NCBI RefSeq assembly: GCF_007827365.1
Contig: NZ_VISI01000002.1
Span: 1,493,001-1,557,000 of the forward strand
Length of the DNA: 64,000 nt
Direction of reading: 5' to 3'
From: Olleya sp. Hel_I_94
GTDB taxonomy: Bacteria; Bacteroidota; Bacteroidia; Flavobacteriales; Flavobacteriaceae
Shown here: in pieces, positions 54,630 through 62,786 of the stretch
Layout of the letters: each line of letters opens with the position of its first letter
How positions within the stretch are numbered: position 1 is the first letter of the stretch
The notes under the pieces: generated by a model
Told to the model about the DNA's origin: nothing
Databases searched by the model: none
Seen by the model: the letters and a program-made list of their open reading frames with translations, nothing else
Made by a program: the position numbers and the translations under genes

Positions 54630-55484
54630 TTAAAATAATAAGTCTACCAAGTCCGAACCATCCTCTAAATTAAAATTTTCTAACACATTACTACAAATAA
54701 TATTGTATCCTAATTTGTTTAAAATTTCAGTTTTTGATTGCCAGTTTTTAAACTCAGATTTATCTGGATAAGCAATAATCTTATAGTCTTTAATTGGCTG
54801 CAATAGCTCTTCTTTAAAATTTGCCTTGCTGCCAGTAGCTAACCATAAATTAGATGGCATAATAATACTCATTATTACAGCTGTTTTCTCCGATTCTACA
54901 ATGCATATTGTATCACTAGTTGCGTAATCGCATAAGTTATGCAAACCAAACAAACATTGTTGTAATACAAAATCGTTTATTTTGAGTTTTTTATGCATCC
55001 AACTAATATGATTATACGGTTTTTTGACACGTTTACCTGTATTACAATTGTACAACATAATTTTGCCTGCTTTTGTTTTAATATTATTGTCTATCTGCCA
55101 AAACACAGTTGAACCTTCCCAATGATTAGTTGTCCCTATAAAATATTTTTTAATTGCTTGTTTTACATCTATTGGTGCAAAATGTTTTAGTAGATATGAT
55201 ACAAAATGGTTGTTTTTATAATTACAACCAAACTGTTTAATTAAATGATTTTTATGATACGATGGCTTAAGCTGTGTTGTAATACATTCATCTGATGCTG
55301 TTACAACTTGGTTAGATTTTGGTTTCTTAAAGTAACCACATTTGGCTTCACGATCACACCTACCATCTCTTTCGTTTAGATAATCACTTGTTGCTGTATC
55401 TACAAACCTAACAAACGTCCTTTTGCTACAATTAGGACAAACATACTTTTTGCTTGATTTATCAAGTTGATATTTGTATTTCAT
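54630..55484 (-). CDS. DUF6371/Toprim-like protein of the island
   Basis: 284 residues. An N-terminal zinc ribbon (YVCPNCSKRTFVRF plus RCDREAKCGYF) resembles those of primases, and TICIVESEKTAVIMSI with IIAYPDKSEF are Toprim-like acidic motifs. Such proteins accompany RepA-like ATPases in flavobacterial mobile islands and probably help element replication or mobilisation. Catalytic primase motifs are not complete. Confidence 0.8.
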   Translation of the reverse strand: MKYKYQLDKSSKKYVCPNCSKRTFVRFVDTATSDYLNERDGRCDREAKCGYFKKPKSNQVVTASDECITTQLKPSYHKNHLIKQFGCNYKNNHFVSYLLKHFAPIDVKQAIKKYFIGTTNHWEGSTVFWQIDNNIKTKAGKIMLYNCNTGKRVKKPYNHISWMHKKLKINDFVLQQCLFGLHNLCDYATSDTICIVESEKTAVIMSIIMPSNLWLATGSKANFKEELLQPIKDYKIIAYPDKSEFKNWQSKTEILNKLGYNIICSNVLENFNLEDGSDLVDLLF

Positions 55485-55547
55485 ATTATAATTTTATTCG
55501 TACTCCTCGTACTATTTATTTAGTACGAATGGTACGATAATTAAAAG

Positions 55548-55745
55548 TTACTTTTTACTAAAGTGGTTGTCTATTAAGAATTTTATAGCGTCGTTAACCG
55601 TAAAGTCTGGTAGTTTTTTACGTGCTTTTTTAAGTTTAGAATTACGTTCTTTTATATCTGGTAAACTACCTAGTAAATTGTATAGCTTTTTAAGCTCTTC
55701 TTTGGGAAGTGCTTTAGCAATATTATATACATCGGTAGCCTGCAT
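55548..55745 (-). CDS. Small island protein
   Basis: 65 residues, highly charged and helical (LPKEELKKLYNLLGSLP, then KLKKARKKLPDF). It lies 4 bases from the RepA-like gene stop and in line with it. It may be a small accessory DNA-binding or regulatory protein. No family is recognised. Confidence 0.6.
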   Translation of the reverse strand: MQATDVYNIAKALPKEELKKLYNLLGSLPDIKERNSKLKKARKKLPDFTVNDAIKFLIDNHFSKK

Positions 55746-55749
55746 TAAA

Positions 55750-56784
55750 CTATAGATCTAGCTTTTTACGACGTTTTCTAACAGCACCTTCACTAACCCC
55801 TAATTCCTGCCCTATTTTGACATTACTTAACCCATCACCAATTAATTGGATCATTTTATTATCTCTATCTTCAAGACTCCCTGATTCAGGTAATTTTAAA
55901 TGACATGATTCTTCATCAAACTCTATAAAATTAAATGTTAGAAAATTGTGATTTTTCTCTATGCTACAGACTACCACATTACTAGAATGATATAATTGTT
56001 CTGTATTACGTTGTTTAATTTGCTTTAAATATCTGTAATTATGATTTTGAGAACTTTCACCAATTGCAAATGAGCTGTCACAAAAGTTCATTAACATTTT
56101 ACTTCCTGCTAAATCATTTTTTGTAATTGGCTTTGAATTATCACGCTTTGGTGTATGAGACAATACCAAGATTGAAATTGAAGTACTCTTGGTTAGCTTT
56201 TTTAAAAGCTTCATTAAGTGTAATGCATACTTAGCTTTCTCGTTATCATTATTCAAGTACGTAAGGTTATCTATAACCAATACTTCAACCTTATTGTTAT
56301 GCACTGTTTGCTCTAAAGTATCACATATGTAATCTTCAATTGAATTACACCCTTTAGGAAGCGTTAGATCAGAGTTTAATTCTGCACGTAAAAAGTTATC
56401 ACTAAACGAATAATGTTTTGTATAATCAATTGAGTATCGATTTTCTAACTGTTTATCCGACAACTCAAAATCAAGATATAATACTTTTTTAGGTTGCGCT
56501 TCCAATTTGAAACCGTAAATCGGTTTACCCTTACTCAAACTATCTGCTATTTGTACTGCTAAAATGGATTTACCTAGGTTAGTATCGGCGAATAAAATGC
56601 ATAGTTCATTTTCATACCAAAACTCACTAAAAAGCATATTTGGTATTGGTCGCTTCATTGCTTCTTCTATCCAGCTTTTTGTCTTTTTTATAATTAGACA
56701 ACCTTGCGTAGCTTCTGTAAGTTTTAATTTACTTTCGTTAAACTGAATATCATCAGCAATTTTTTGGATTGCTGACTTATTCAT
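55750..56784 (-). CDS. RepA-like AAA_25 ATPase
   Basis: 344 residues. Walker A ADTNLGKS at 66-73, Walker B VEVLVIDNLTYL at about 171 and the sensor-like ILVLSHTPKRD give a RecA-fold ATPase of the RepA/AAA_25 group, used as a hexameric replication helicase by plasmids and islands. The C-terminal 40 residues form a helix-turn-helix (VKIGQELGVSEGAVRKRR). It overlaps the ribbon-helix-helix gene by 8 bases. Confidence 0.87.
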   Translation of the reverse strand: MNKSAIQKIADDIQFNESKLKLTEATQGCLIIKKTKSWIEEAMKRPIPNMLFSEFWYENELCILFADTNLGKSILAVQIADSLSKGKPIYGFKLEAQPKKVLYLDFELSDKQLENRYSIDYTKHYSFSDNFLRAELNSDLTLPKGCNSIEDYICDTLEQTVHNNKVEVLVIDNLTYLNNDNEKAKYALHLMKLLKKLTKSTSISILVLSHTPKRDNSKPITKNDLAGSKMLMNFCDSSFAIGESSQNHNYRYLKQIKQRNTEQLYHSSNVVVCSIEKNHNFLTFNFIEFDEESCHLKLPESGSLEDRDNKMIQLIGDGLSNVKIGQELGVSEGAVRKRRKKLDL

Positions 56785-57001
56785 AGTTGTTAGTCTTATT
56801 ATTAATAACTGTGAAATCGACTTGACTTAAATCAACCTCGATCACTCTTACAGTTTGCGGTTCAATAAGACCTCGCTCTCTTAAATACAGAATAATAATA
56901 TCTCTAACTACATTTGAGATAGTATCTCCTTCTTCTGTTGCTAAAAATTCAAGCTGCTCTTTAACGTCGTACGTTACTCTAAAATTAATTGTTGTTTTCA
57001 T
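56777..57001 (-). CDS. Ribbon-helix-helix regulator
   Basis: 74 residues. TTINFRVTYDVKEQLEFLAT (strand and first helix), then DTISNVVRDIIILYLRERGL (second helix) is the ribbon-helix-helix fold. It probably represses its own operon with repA. The direct repeats just upstream at 57123-57193 are candidate binding sites. Confidence 0.85.
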   Translation of the reverse strand: MKTTINFRVTYDVKEQLEFLATEEGDTISNVVRDIIILYLRERGLIEPQTVRVIEVDLSQVDFTVINNKTNNYE

Positions 57002-57122
57002 GTATACTTTTTTAATTAAACATTGAGTAGTTAAATGCTTATTAAAAAGTATTAATCATAAAGCACTAGCTAATAAGATTTAACTAGTTGCAAATTGTGA
57101 AACATTACCTCTTAAAAAAAGG

Positions 57123-57193
57123 AAAAAAATCGAGGAATTGTCGGGGAAAAATTAGTGTTTTTAGGGGAATTTTCAAGTTTTTAGGGGAATTTT
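57123..57193. repeat. Iteron-like direct repeats
   Basis: GTTTTTAGGGGAATTTT occurs exactly at 57157 and 57177, and a weaker TCGGGGAAAAATT lies at 57141. The GGGGAA cores are 20-21 bp apart, two helical turns, so a protein could bind them on one face. It lies directly upstream of the ribbon-helix-helix and RepA-like genes and may be the operator or an origin. Confidence 0.6.
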
Positions 57194-57200
57194 AGATTTT

Positions 57201-58172
57201 TCATATTCTAGAATTAAAATTCTCCCACTCATTTTTTAATTTTTCAGATCTATTTAAATGTGCTTTTGATTGAGAACTTGGATCCTTGATTAGTCCAATG
57301 TCTAGATTAAAAACGCCATTAATTATTTGAGTAAATAACTTTGCACTTGGCATTTTTAAATTAGCTTTTTTTTTTAAAAAGTAAAATAATGCAACTACAA
57401 AAGCCCTATCAATATTCTGTTGATTTTCGATTTGATTTTCAATAAATATCAATTGTTCTAATGAATCAAATTCACCTTGGAAATTTTTGTATATAAATTT
57501 AGCCTTTTCATTATCGTTGAGATTGTCAGCAATTTCAAATTGGAATCTATCATTCAAATATTTTAATATCCTAGTACCAATTTCAAAGTCTATTATTTCC
57601 CGTAACCACCCATTATTATCAAAAAAAGTAACGTCAAAAAAATCTAAATTCCCCGTCAAATATTGAAAGACAGACTCTTTTTGATGTCTCAATCCATCAA
57701 TATACTTATAATTTCTCTCTCTATCAATTAGTTTAAACCTATTGCTTACTCTTAGCTTCCCGTTGACATCCTTCTCTAAAGCTATAAATCTTACATCAAC
57801 TATCATCTCGAAAACTTTATTAAATTCTTCTAACGCAAAAGCTTTGGCTTTCTTTTTCTTAAGTAAATAAGTTTTTAAATCAAACTCCTTATTGTATTGA
57901 TATACGTCGCCATCAATAAATCGAGAGTAATGATTTATCAAAAAAGACAGATAATCACTTGCCACGTGCTTAGAATAACTATAGTTATTTATTTTTAAAT
58001 TTATATTGTTTTGAAATAGCAGTTTAGATAATCTTCTTTTTATTGAACCATGATTATCTTTTGAAGAACTTAATATTATAAGATTCTTTTCTTTTAGCAA
58101 ATTGATTTTAGAATTTTCGTTTAAAGAATTTATTTGGGATTCCTTTAAGCAACCAAAATATTTATATTTCAT
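57201..58172 (-). CDS. Island protein next to the integrase, unknown
   Basis: 323 residues, starting directly at the base after the integrase stop codon. It is lysine- and asparagine-rich with alternating helices and has no signal peptide. The C-terminal FVVALFYFLKKKANLKMPSAKLFTQIINGVFNLD matches a region commonly seen in proteins beside flavobacterial integrases; function is unknown. The tight spacing suggests cotranscription with the integrase. Confidence 0.68.
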   Translation of the reverse strand: MKYKYFGCLKESQINSLNENSKINLLKEKNLIILSSSKDNHGSIKRRLSKLLFQNNINLKINNYSYSKHVASDYLSFLINHYSRFIDGDVYQYNKEFDLKTYLLKKKKAKAFALEEFNKVFEMIVDVRFIALEKDVNGKLRVSNRFKLIDRERNYKYIDGLRHQKESVFQYLTGNLDFFDVTFFDNNGWLREIIDFEIGTRILKYLNDRFQFEIADNLNDNEKAKFIYKNFQGEFDSLEQLIFIENQIENQQNIDRAFVVALFYFLKKKANLKMPSAKLFTQIINGVFNLDIGLIKDPSSQSKAHLNRSEKLKNEWENFNSRI

Positions 58173-59528
58173 TTATTTTAAAAGTTTTGAATAGTCTTCT
58201 GGTAAAACAGCATCGATATCTCTTAGATACTGTTCGAGAGCGTTCATTGTACTGTGACCCGTTATTAACATTAATTTACTTTTTACTTCATAAGGTGTTA
58301 ATGTCTTAGCTAAATTTTTATACATTAAAGTTATATAAGTATGCCGAAAACTATACAATCCATAATTCTTACCTAAACCAAAATAATCTTTTACTTTTTT
58401 AAATTTTTTAGTAAAGTAATCACGCCTATTCCCTTCATTCGTATCCCATTCACCACCTAATTTATCTGGTGTAAAAAGTAATAAATCATGTTTTTTTTGA
58501 GATATTTTTGTTAAATCACCCAAAAGAATATCAGGTATAATTTTTACTTTAACAGGTTTATTTTTAGCTCTAACATATAACTTTTTATCAGCTAGATCTA
58601 AATCCCCGATTGTTAACCTACAAACCTCTATTGGTCTTAAAGTATTATAGGCTATAAATTTAACAAACAAGCTTAAAATTGGATCTTCCTTATCTAAATA
58701 ATTATGGATTTCATTTAGTTGACTTGGTTTGTAGGTTTTATTTCTTTCAGGGATCGCTTTTAATACGTTAATCTTTCTGACAAAGTTTTCTTGAATAATA
58801 TCATTATCAACTAAAACTTGAAAAAAAGAAGATATATCTGTACGTGTGTTATTTCTATTTCTTGGGCTTGTATTTTGCAATACAATATTAAGGTATTGTA
58901 TTACCTCTTTTTTTGTTACTGTTGTAATGCAATCCTGTAATACATAGTTATTATCTAGCAGCCACTTATTGAACCTATTTAATCGACTTTTAAACTTAGG
59001 ATATGAATTTTGGTTTAGAATTTTGTATTTAGTTACCAGAGCAAGATTAAATGCTTCTTCAATACTTAGAACAAACATTGTTTGTTTGATGTCGCTATAA
59101 TCGTAATTAGATTCTATTACAGTATCAATTTTAGCTTTTGAATCCGATTTGTTTTCAAACTTCTGTTGGATATATTCCTCAAGTGATACATTTTTGTCAT
59201 ACGGAGTAAAGCCGTCTTGTAATACAACTTCAAGACCTTTTTTAAGCATCTTTAGAATATGATACCTACTTTGCTTATCCTTATACTGATTAGCACCTCC
59301 TTTGATGTTTGTTTGTCTTACAAGTTTTCCCGTTTTAGGATTTCTAAATGAATAATACACGTACCAAAATTTAGACAAAGCCATTTTTTGCTCCTTTTTG
59401 GACAACCTAGACCATCGATGTATATCTACACCACCTGTATATATTTTTGGTTTAGAATAGTTAAGTTTCATTGAAGAATCGTGTACGTTTTCGTGTACTT
59501 TTTGTAAAAGTAAGAAAATTGAAGACAT
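58173..59528 (-). CDS. Tyrosine recombinase (island integrase)
   Basis: About 451 residues from the ATG at the edge of the attachment repeat (MSSIFLLLQK). An N-terminal arm-binding domain (KFWYVYYSFRNPKTGKLVRQ), a SAM-like core-binding domain and a catalytic domain are seen. Catalytic residues are visible in NTLRPIEVCRL (arginine), YSFRHTYIT (R-H), ITGHSTMNA (second histidine) and ALEQYLRD (tyrosine). It should integrate the island at the tRNA-Met-like site. The remnant at 39521 has a homologous start, which supports this ATG; a longer frame upstream runs through the tRNA. It lacks the plain layout of IntI integron integrases. Confidence 0.92.
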   Translation of the reverse strand: MSSIFLLLQKVHENVHDSSMKLNYSKPKIYTGGVDIHRWSRLSKKEQKMALSKFWYVYYSFRNPKTGKLVRQTNIKGGANQYKDKQSRYHILKMLKKGLEVVLQDGFTPYDKNVSLEEYIQQKFENKSDSKAKIDTVIESNYDYSDIKQTMFVLSIEEAFNLALVTKYKILNQNSYPKFKSRLNRFNKWLLDNNYVLQDCITTVTKKEVIQYLNIVLQNTSPRNRNNTRTDISSFFQVLVDNDIIQENFVRKINVLKAIPERNKTYKPSQLNEIHNYLDKEDPILSLFVKFIAYNTLRPIEVCRLTIGDLDLADKKLYVRAKNKPVKVKIIPDILLGDLTKISQKKHDLLLFTPDKLGGEWDTNEGNRRDYFTKKFKKVKDYFGLGKNYGLYSFRHTYITLMYKNLAKTLTPYEVKSKLMLITGHSTMNALEQYLRDIDAVLPEDYSKLLK

Positions 59529-59624
59529 AAAAAAACGGATTGTGAGACACAATCCGTTGATTTTATTAGCATGAAGCTTAGTAGCGGGAACTGGACTCGA
59601 ACCAGTGACCTTCGGGTTATGAGT
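59526..59624 (-). repeat. Island attachment repeat, right copy
   Basis: 99 bp identical to 39758-39856, with the tRNA-Met-like 3' half on the - strand. Beyond it (59625-59660) a plausible 5' half with GGTCGG before ACTCATAA is present, but the acceptor stem pairs poorly (about 4 of 7). Distance to the other copy is 19,768 bp. Confidence 0.85.
59529..59557 (-). terminator. Terminator after the tRNA-Met-like gene
   Basis: ACGGATTGTG/AGA/CACAATCCGT forms a 10-bp perfect stem followed on the - strand by seven T. A copy lies at 39761-39789. Confidence 0.8.
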
Positions 59625-59906
59625 CCGACCTTGACCGCTTTTCCAACACAAACACTGGATGTTTGAGCTGTTCTATTTTGAAATCGTATGCAAAAACGTA
59701 TGCACTTTTTGACTTTCTAATTAGTAATAAATTTGATTACAAATGTAACCTATTATAAGACAATATAAATTTAAAACTGAAATAATTTACACTTTCAAAA
59801 ATCTATTAATTGATTTTTTATGTTTATAACACAAACAAATTAAATTAAATCTTAAATTTACCGTACGCATACTTAGAAATAAACTCCCAAGGGAGTTTAT
59901 TCAATT
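59625..59906. other. Junction between island and right cassette array
   Basis: No gene is seen. It contains a possible degraded tRNA 5' half (59625-59660) and CGTATGCAAAAACGTATGCAC near 59683. A palindrome AATAAACTCCC/AA/GGGAGTTTATT at 59878-59901 sits six bases before the first R' box of the right array. Confidence 0.5.
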
Positions 59907-59912
59907 GTTACC
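59878..59912 (+). other. 5' edge of the right cassette array, possible attI-like site
   Basis: The R' box GTTACCTGTA at 59907 has a matching R'' at 60404 but is not preceded by a hairpin; the bases before GTT are ATT instead of the CGTT seen at every other junction. An 11-bp palindrome stands immediately upstream. This is what a primary insertion site at the head of an array would look like. Confidence 0.45.
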
Positions 59913-59946
59913 TGTAAGCCAAGAACAATAATTAGAATCAAAATAA

Positions 59947-60384
59947 ATGATAGAAAAAAACATAGGATTTATTAAACAAATAATTGAAGAAGGTATTCCA
60001 GTTCATAAATTTTTAGGACTAAAATTATTGGAACTTGAAAAAGGGTTTGTAAAAGTTAAAGTTCCCTTTAGAGATGAAATTGTTGGAGATATGAGAACAA
60101 ACAGGTGGCACGGAGGAATTATTGCTACAATAATGGACTCTGTTGGTGGTATTGCAGGAAGCACTCACTTTACGTCATTGGAAGATAAATTAGTAACTAT
60201 TGATTTAAGAATAGATTATTTAAAAGGTGCTGAAGCATCTGAAATAATTGTGGAAGGTAAAATAGTTAGGTTAGGTAATAGAATACTTGTAACGAAAATG
60301 AAAGCCTTTCAGAATGATGAATTAATTGCAGAAGGAAAAGGCGTATATAATTTCATACGAATTAACAAATCAACGGAAAAATAG
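59947..60384 (+). CDS. PaaI-like hotdog thioesterase
   Basis: 145 residues. NRWHGGIIATIMDSVGGIAGS (about 55-75) is the hotdog-fold signature, with the aspartate in the position of the catalytic acid. VTIDLRIDYLKGA and RLGNRILVTKMKAF complete the fold. It hydrolyses an acyl-CoA or aryl-CoA of unknown kind. First cassette of the right array (GTTACCTGTA...TACAGGTAAC). Confidence 0.9.
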   Translation: MIEKNIGFIKQIIEEGIPVHKFLGLKLLELEKGFVKVKVPFRDEIVGDMRTNRWHGGIIATIMDSVGGIAGSTHFTSLEDKLVTIDLRIDYLKGAEASEIIVEGKIVRLGNRILVTKMKAFQNDELIAEGKGVYNFIRINKSTEK

Positions 60385-60403
60385 GAACTGAAACAAAATA
60401 GCC

Positions 60404-60591
60404 TACAGGTAACAAAGTGTAAAAATAATAAGGGTTTTAGTGCTTATCCCAAAGTGAAGTGCATTTTACAAAGTCCGCAAAATTTACAATTTTGCATGTC
60501 TATTAATTAAAGAAAAAATTGCAAATTTGGCTAAGTGATAAATTGAAAGTTCAGTCCTTCGAAATCCCTTACTATTCTTACACAAACCGTT
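60404..60591 (+). repeat. attC-like site, long variant
   Basis: R'' TACAGGTAAC; 188 bp. The arms GTGTAAAAATAATAAGGG and CCCTTACTATTCTTACAC differ greatly from the common arm yet pair, with A/C only at 7 and 12. The centre repeats GCAAAATTTACAATTTTGC, itself palindromic. Confidence 0.85.
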
Positions 60592-60664
60592 GTGCAACAT
60601 TTCCAAAGCGGTACAATTATTGATAAATTCTTACAATATTTTAATCTTAAAAAACCCAAAATCA

Positions 60665-61288
60665 ATGAAAAAATCAAACTACATTTTATTATTTATCTTC
60701 TTAATGACTTTTAATTTGACACAAGCTCAAGAAGTAAAAGAGTCAAAATTTAATATTATAGCTTATGGAGGAATCGGGTACGGAATTGTGGAAAATGATG
60801 AAGAACCGAATTATAATTTGAATACAAATAATGCTGAACTTTTATTAAATTATAGAGTAAGTCAAGCTTTCGGAATTGGAACTGGAATTGGAATCAACGA
60901 ATTATCTGGTAATGGATTTAATTCGATTGGTAATTTTTATCAAGAAAGAACTTTGCTTAAAATTCCGCTATTATTAACAATGAACTCAAAAATATCAGAT
61001 AATTTTACACTATTTGCGAATTTTGGATTTTATGGCCAAAATATTATTAAAGATGAGTATAGATATATTGCAGACACTCAAAAAAATATTTACGATGGTT
61101 GGAATTTTGGAGCGCAATTAGGACTTGGTTTTGTATTTAAAATGTTCGATAACTTTAGCGCAGGAATTAATTACACAGGACAATCCGATTTTAGTAAGTT
61201 TGAGTCAAATGATAATCAAGGAATAAATGATAATCAAAAAATAAAAAACTTAAATTCCGTTGGAGTAATATTAATGATTGAACTATAA
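60665..61288 (+). CDS. Outer-membrane beta-barrel protein
   Basis: 207 residues from the ATG at 60665 (MKKSNYILLFIFLMTFN); an earlier in-frame start lies in the R' region. A signal peptide ends at TQAQE. The mature chain has alternating glycine/aromatic strands (IIAYGGIGYGIVEN, FGIGTGIGINELSG, NFGAQLGLGFVFKMF, NSVGVILMIEL), as in OmpA/OmpW-like eight-stranded barrels of Bacteroidota. Sole gene of its cassette. Confidence 0.8.
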   Translation: MKKSNYILLFIFLMTFNLTQAQEVKESKFNIIAYGGIGYGIVENDEEPNYNLNTNNAELLLNYRVSQAFGIGTGIGINELSGNGFNSIGNFYQERTLLKIPLLLTMNSKISDNFTLFANFGFYGQNIIKDEYRYIADTQKNIYDGWNFGAQLGLGFVFKMFDNFSAGINYTGQSDFSKFESNDNQGINDNQKIKNLNSVGVILMIEL

Positions 61289-61294
61289 AAAAAC

Positions 61295-61427
61295 GTTGCA
61301 CAACACGGTGTATAATTAATTGCTTTGGCAAGTGCTTATTTGGAAAATTCCTGCGGAATTTTCTCTGGTTCGTATTTGTTTATTAATTTCGTTGCTTAAC
61401 CACGCAACTAATCATACACAAACCGTT
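61295..61427 (+). repeat. attC-like site
   Basis: R'' GTTGCACAAC pairs with GTTGTGCAAC at 60589 over ten bases. The arms are GTGTATAATTAATTGC and GCAACTAATCATACAC, with A/C at 7 and 12. Confidence 0.87.
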
Positions 61428-61448
61428 AGCTTTCATTAAGACAGACCA

Positions 61449-61970
61449 ATGAAGAAATTCTTAAATAAATTATTCGGTACGAATTCAGAACAAGATGAAG
61501 TAAAAGTTAAAAATCTTGACGAAATCTTGAATCTGGAAGATGAAACGGATGTTGTAATTGAAATAGGGCAAAAACTTTGGGATAAATCAAAAGACGATAA
61601 AGATTTCGAATCACTGAATTCAATTGAAAAGAACATTCTTTATATAGAAATGCTCGAAGGACAAGTAAACAATGGCGGTTTTGACCAATTCTTTTTTAAT
61701 AGCTCTGGTGAATATGCTCACGAAACTCTGATCGCACTTGAAGAGATAAAAGCACCAAAAATGGCTGAAATATTAAATCGTGCAATTAGGGCTTTTCCAA
61801 CATCACCAATTCCAAAAGACGAAGAACAAAGAAGAGAGTATATGGAAGATGTTCCAGAAAATATTTCAGAAACTTGGGATAAATTAGATGATGAATTTTA
61901 CAAATACCCTGAGAATTTAGCAGGATTAGTAATTGAATACGTGAAAGCGAATAAAGAAGAACTTGAATAA
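61449..61970 (+). CDS. DUF4375 (DMP19-like) protein
   Basis: 173 residues. YIEMLEGQVNNGGFDQFFFNSSGEYAHETLIALEEI (about 65-100) is the family core, also present in the MORN-repeat lipoprotein at 37748. No signal peptide. DMP19-type proteins mimic DNA in one shrimp-virus example, but bacterial roles are unknown. Sole gene of its cassette. Confidence 0.87.
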   Translation: MKKFLNKLFGTNSEQDEVKVKNLDEILNLEDETDVVIEIGQKLWDKSKDDKDFESLNSIEKNILYIEMLEGQVNNGGFDQFFFNSSGEYAHETLIALEEIKAPKMAEILNRAIRAFPTSPIPKDEEQRREYMEDVPENISETWDKLDDEFYKYPENLAGLVIEYVKANKEELE

Positions 61971-61979
61971 GAAAAACGA

Positions 61980-62045
61980 AAAGCTAACACTGTATATGAA
62001 ATCATAGCCGCCTATCGGCAGGCTACGCTTCATATACTAAACGTT
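61980..62045 (+). repeat. Compact 66-bp attC-like site
   Basis: R'' AAAGCTAAC with GTTAGCTTT at 61425. The arms GTATATGAA/TTCATATAC and TAGCC/GGCTA enclose a short loop GCCTATCGGC. It is half the length of its neighbours and similar to classical integron attC sites in size. Confidence 0.82.
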
Positions 62046-62066
62046 AGGTGCAATTGACTCACGAAA

Positions 62067-62786
62067 ATGAAAATACCAAGAATAAAAGGAATAATAGATA
62101 GACGAATATTAATCAATTACCAAATTGATAAAGAAGTCTTAGAAAATTATTTACCAAAACCTTTTAAACCAAAATTGGTAAACGGAAAAGGAATCGCTGG
62201 AATTTGCTTAATCCGACTGAAGGAAATTCGACCGAAAGGTTTACCTAAACAAATTGGAATATCATCCGAAAATGGAGCACATAGAATTGCTGTAGAATGG
62301 ACTGAAAATGGAAAACAAAAAGAAGGAGTTTATATTCCAAGAAGAGACACTTCTTCTAGGTTAAACTCTTTGGCTGGTGGAACTATATTTCCAGGAATAC
62401 ATCATTTAGCAGATTTTAAGGTAATTGAAAAAGATGGAAATTACGAAGTCGGTTTTGTAAGTGATGACCAGACTTCTTTATCAATTAAAGCAAAAGAAAC
62501 GAATATTTGGAATAATGAAAGCGTATTTGATAATCTAAAATGTGTATCGGATTTCTTTGAAAATGGCTCTGTCGGATATTCTCCTGATAAAAACGACTTT
62601 GATGGACTTGAATTAAAAGCGTATAATTGGAAAGTAGCACTTTTAGAAGTTGAGAACGTGAAATCGAGTTTTTTCGAGAATGAAAGTATTTTCCCAAAAG
62701 GCTCTGTAAAATTCGACAACGCACTGTTAATGAAAGACATTGAACACGAATGGATTGGGTTAAAAAAAATAAACAAAAGCACCTAA
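62067..62786 (+). CDS. DUF2071/acetoacetate-decarboxylase-like protein
   Basis: 239 residues. RIKGIIDRRILINYQIDKEVLENYLPKPFKPKLVNGKGIAGIC matches the start of DUF2071-type proteins (acetoacetate decarboxylase-like fold). The later IAVEWTENGKQKEGVYIPRRDTSS also fits. The catalytic lysine of true decarboxylases cannot be located, so the reaction is unknown. The stop TAA is inside the R'' box GCACCTAAC. Sole gene of its cassette. Confidence 0.8.
   Translation: MKIPRIKGIIDRRILINYQIDKEVLENYLPKPFKPKLVNGKGIAGICLIRLKEIRPKGLPKQIGISSENGAHRIAVEWTENGKQKEGVYIPRRDTSSRLNSLAGGTIFPGIHHLADFKVIEKDGNYEVGFVSDDQTSLSIKAKETNIWNNESVFDNLKCVSDFFENGSVGYSPDKNDFDGLELKAYNWKVALLEVENVKSSFFENESIFPKGSVKFDNALLMKDIEHEWIGLKKINKST

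Noticed and set aside
58173..59528. The integrase as a true IntI
   Set aside because: It has an N-terminal arm-binding domain and lies between tRNA-like 99-bp repeats, typical for island integrases; kept only as a low-weight alternative.
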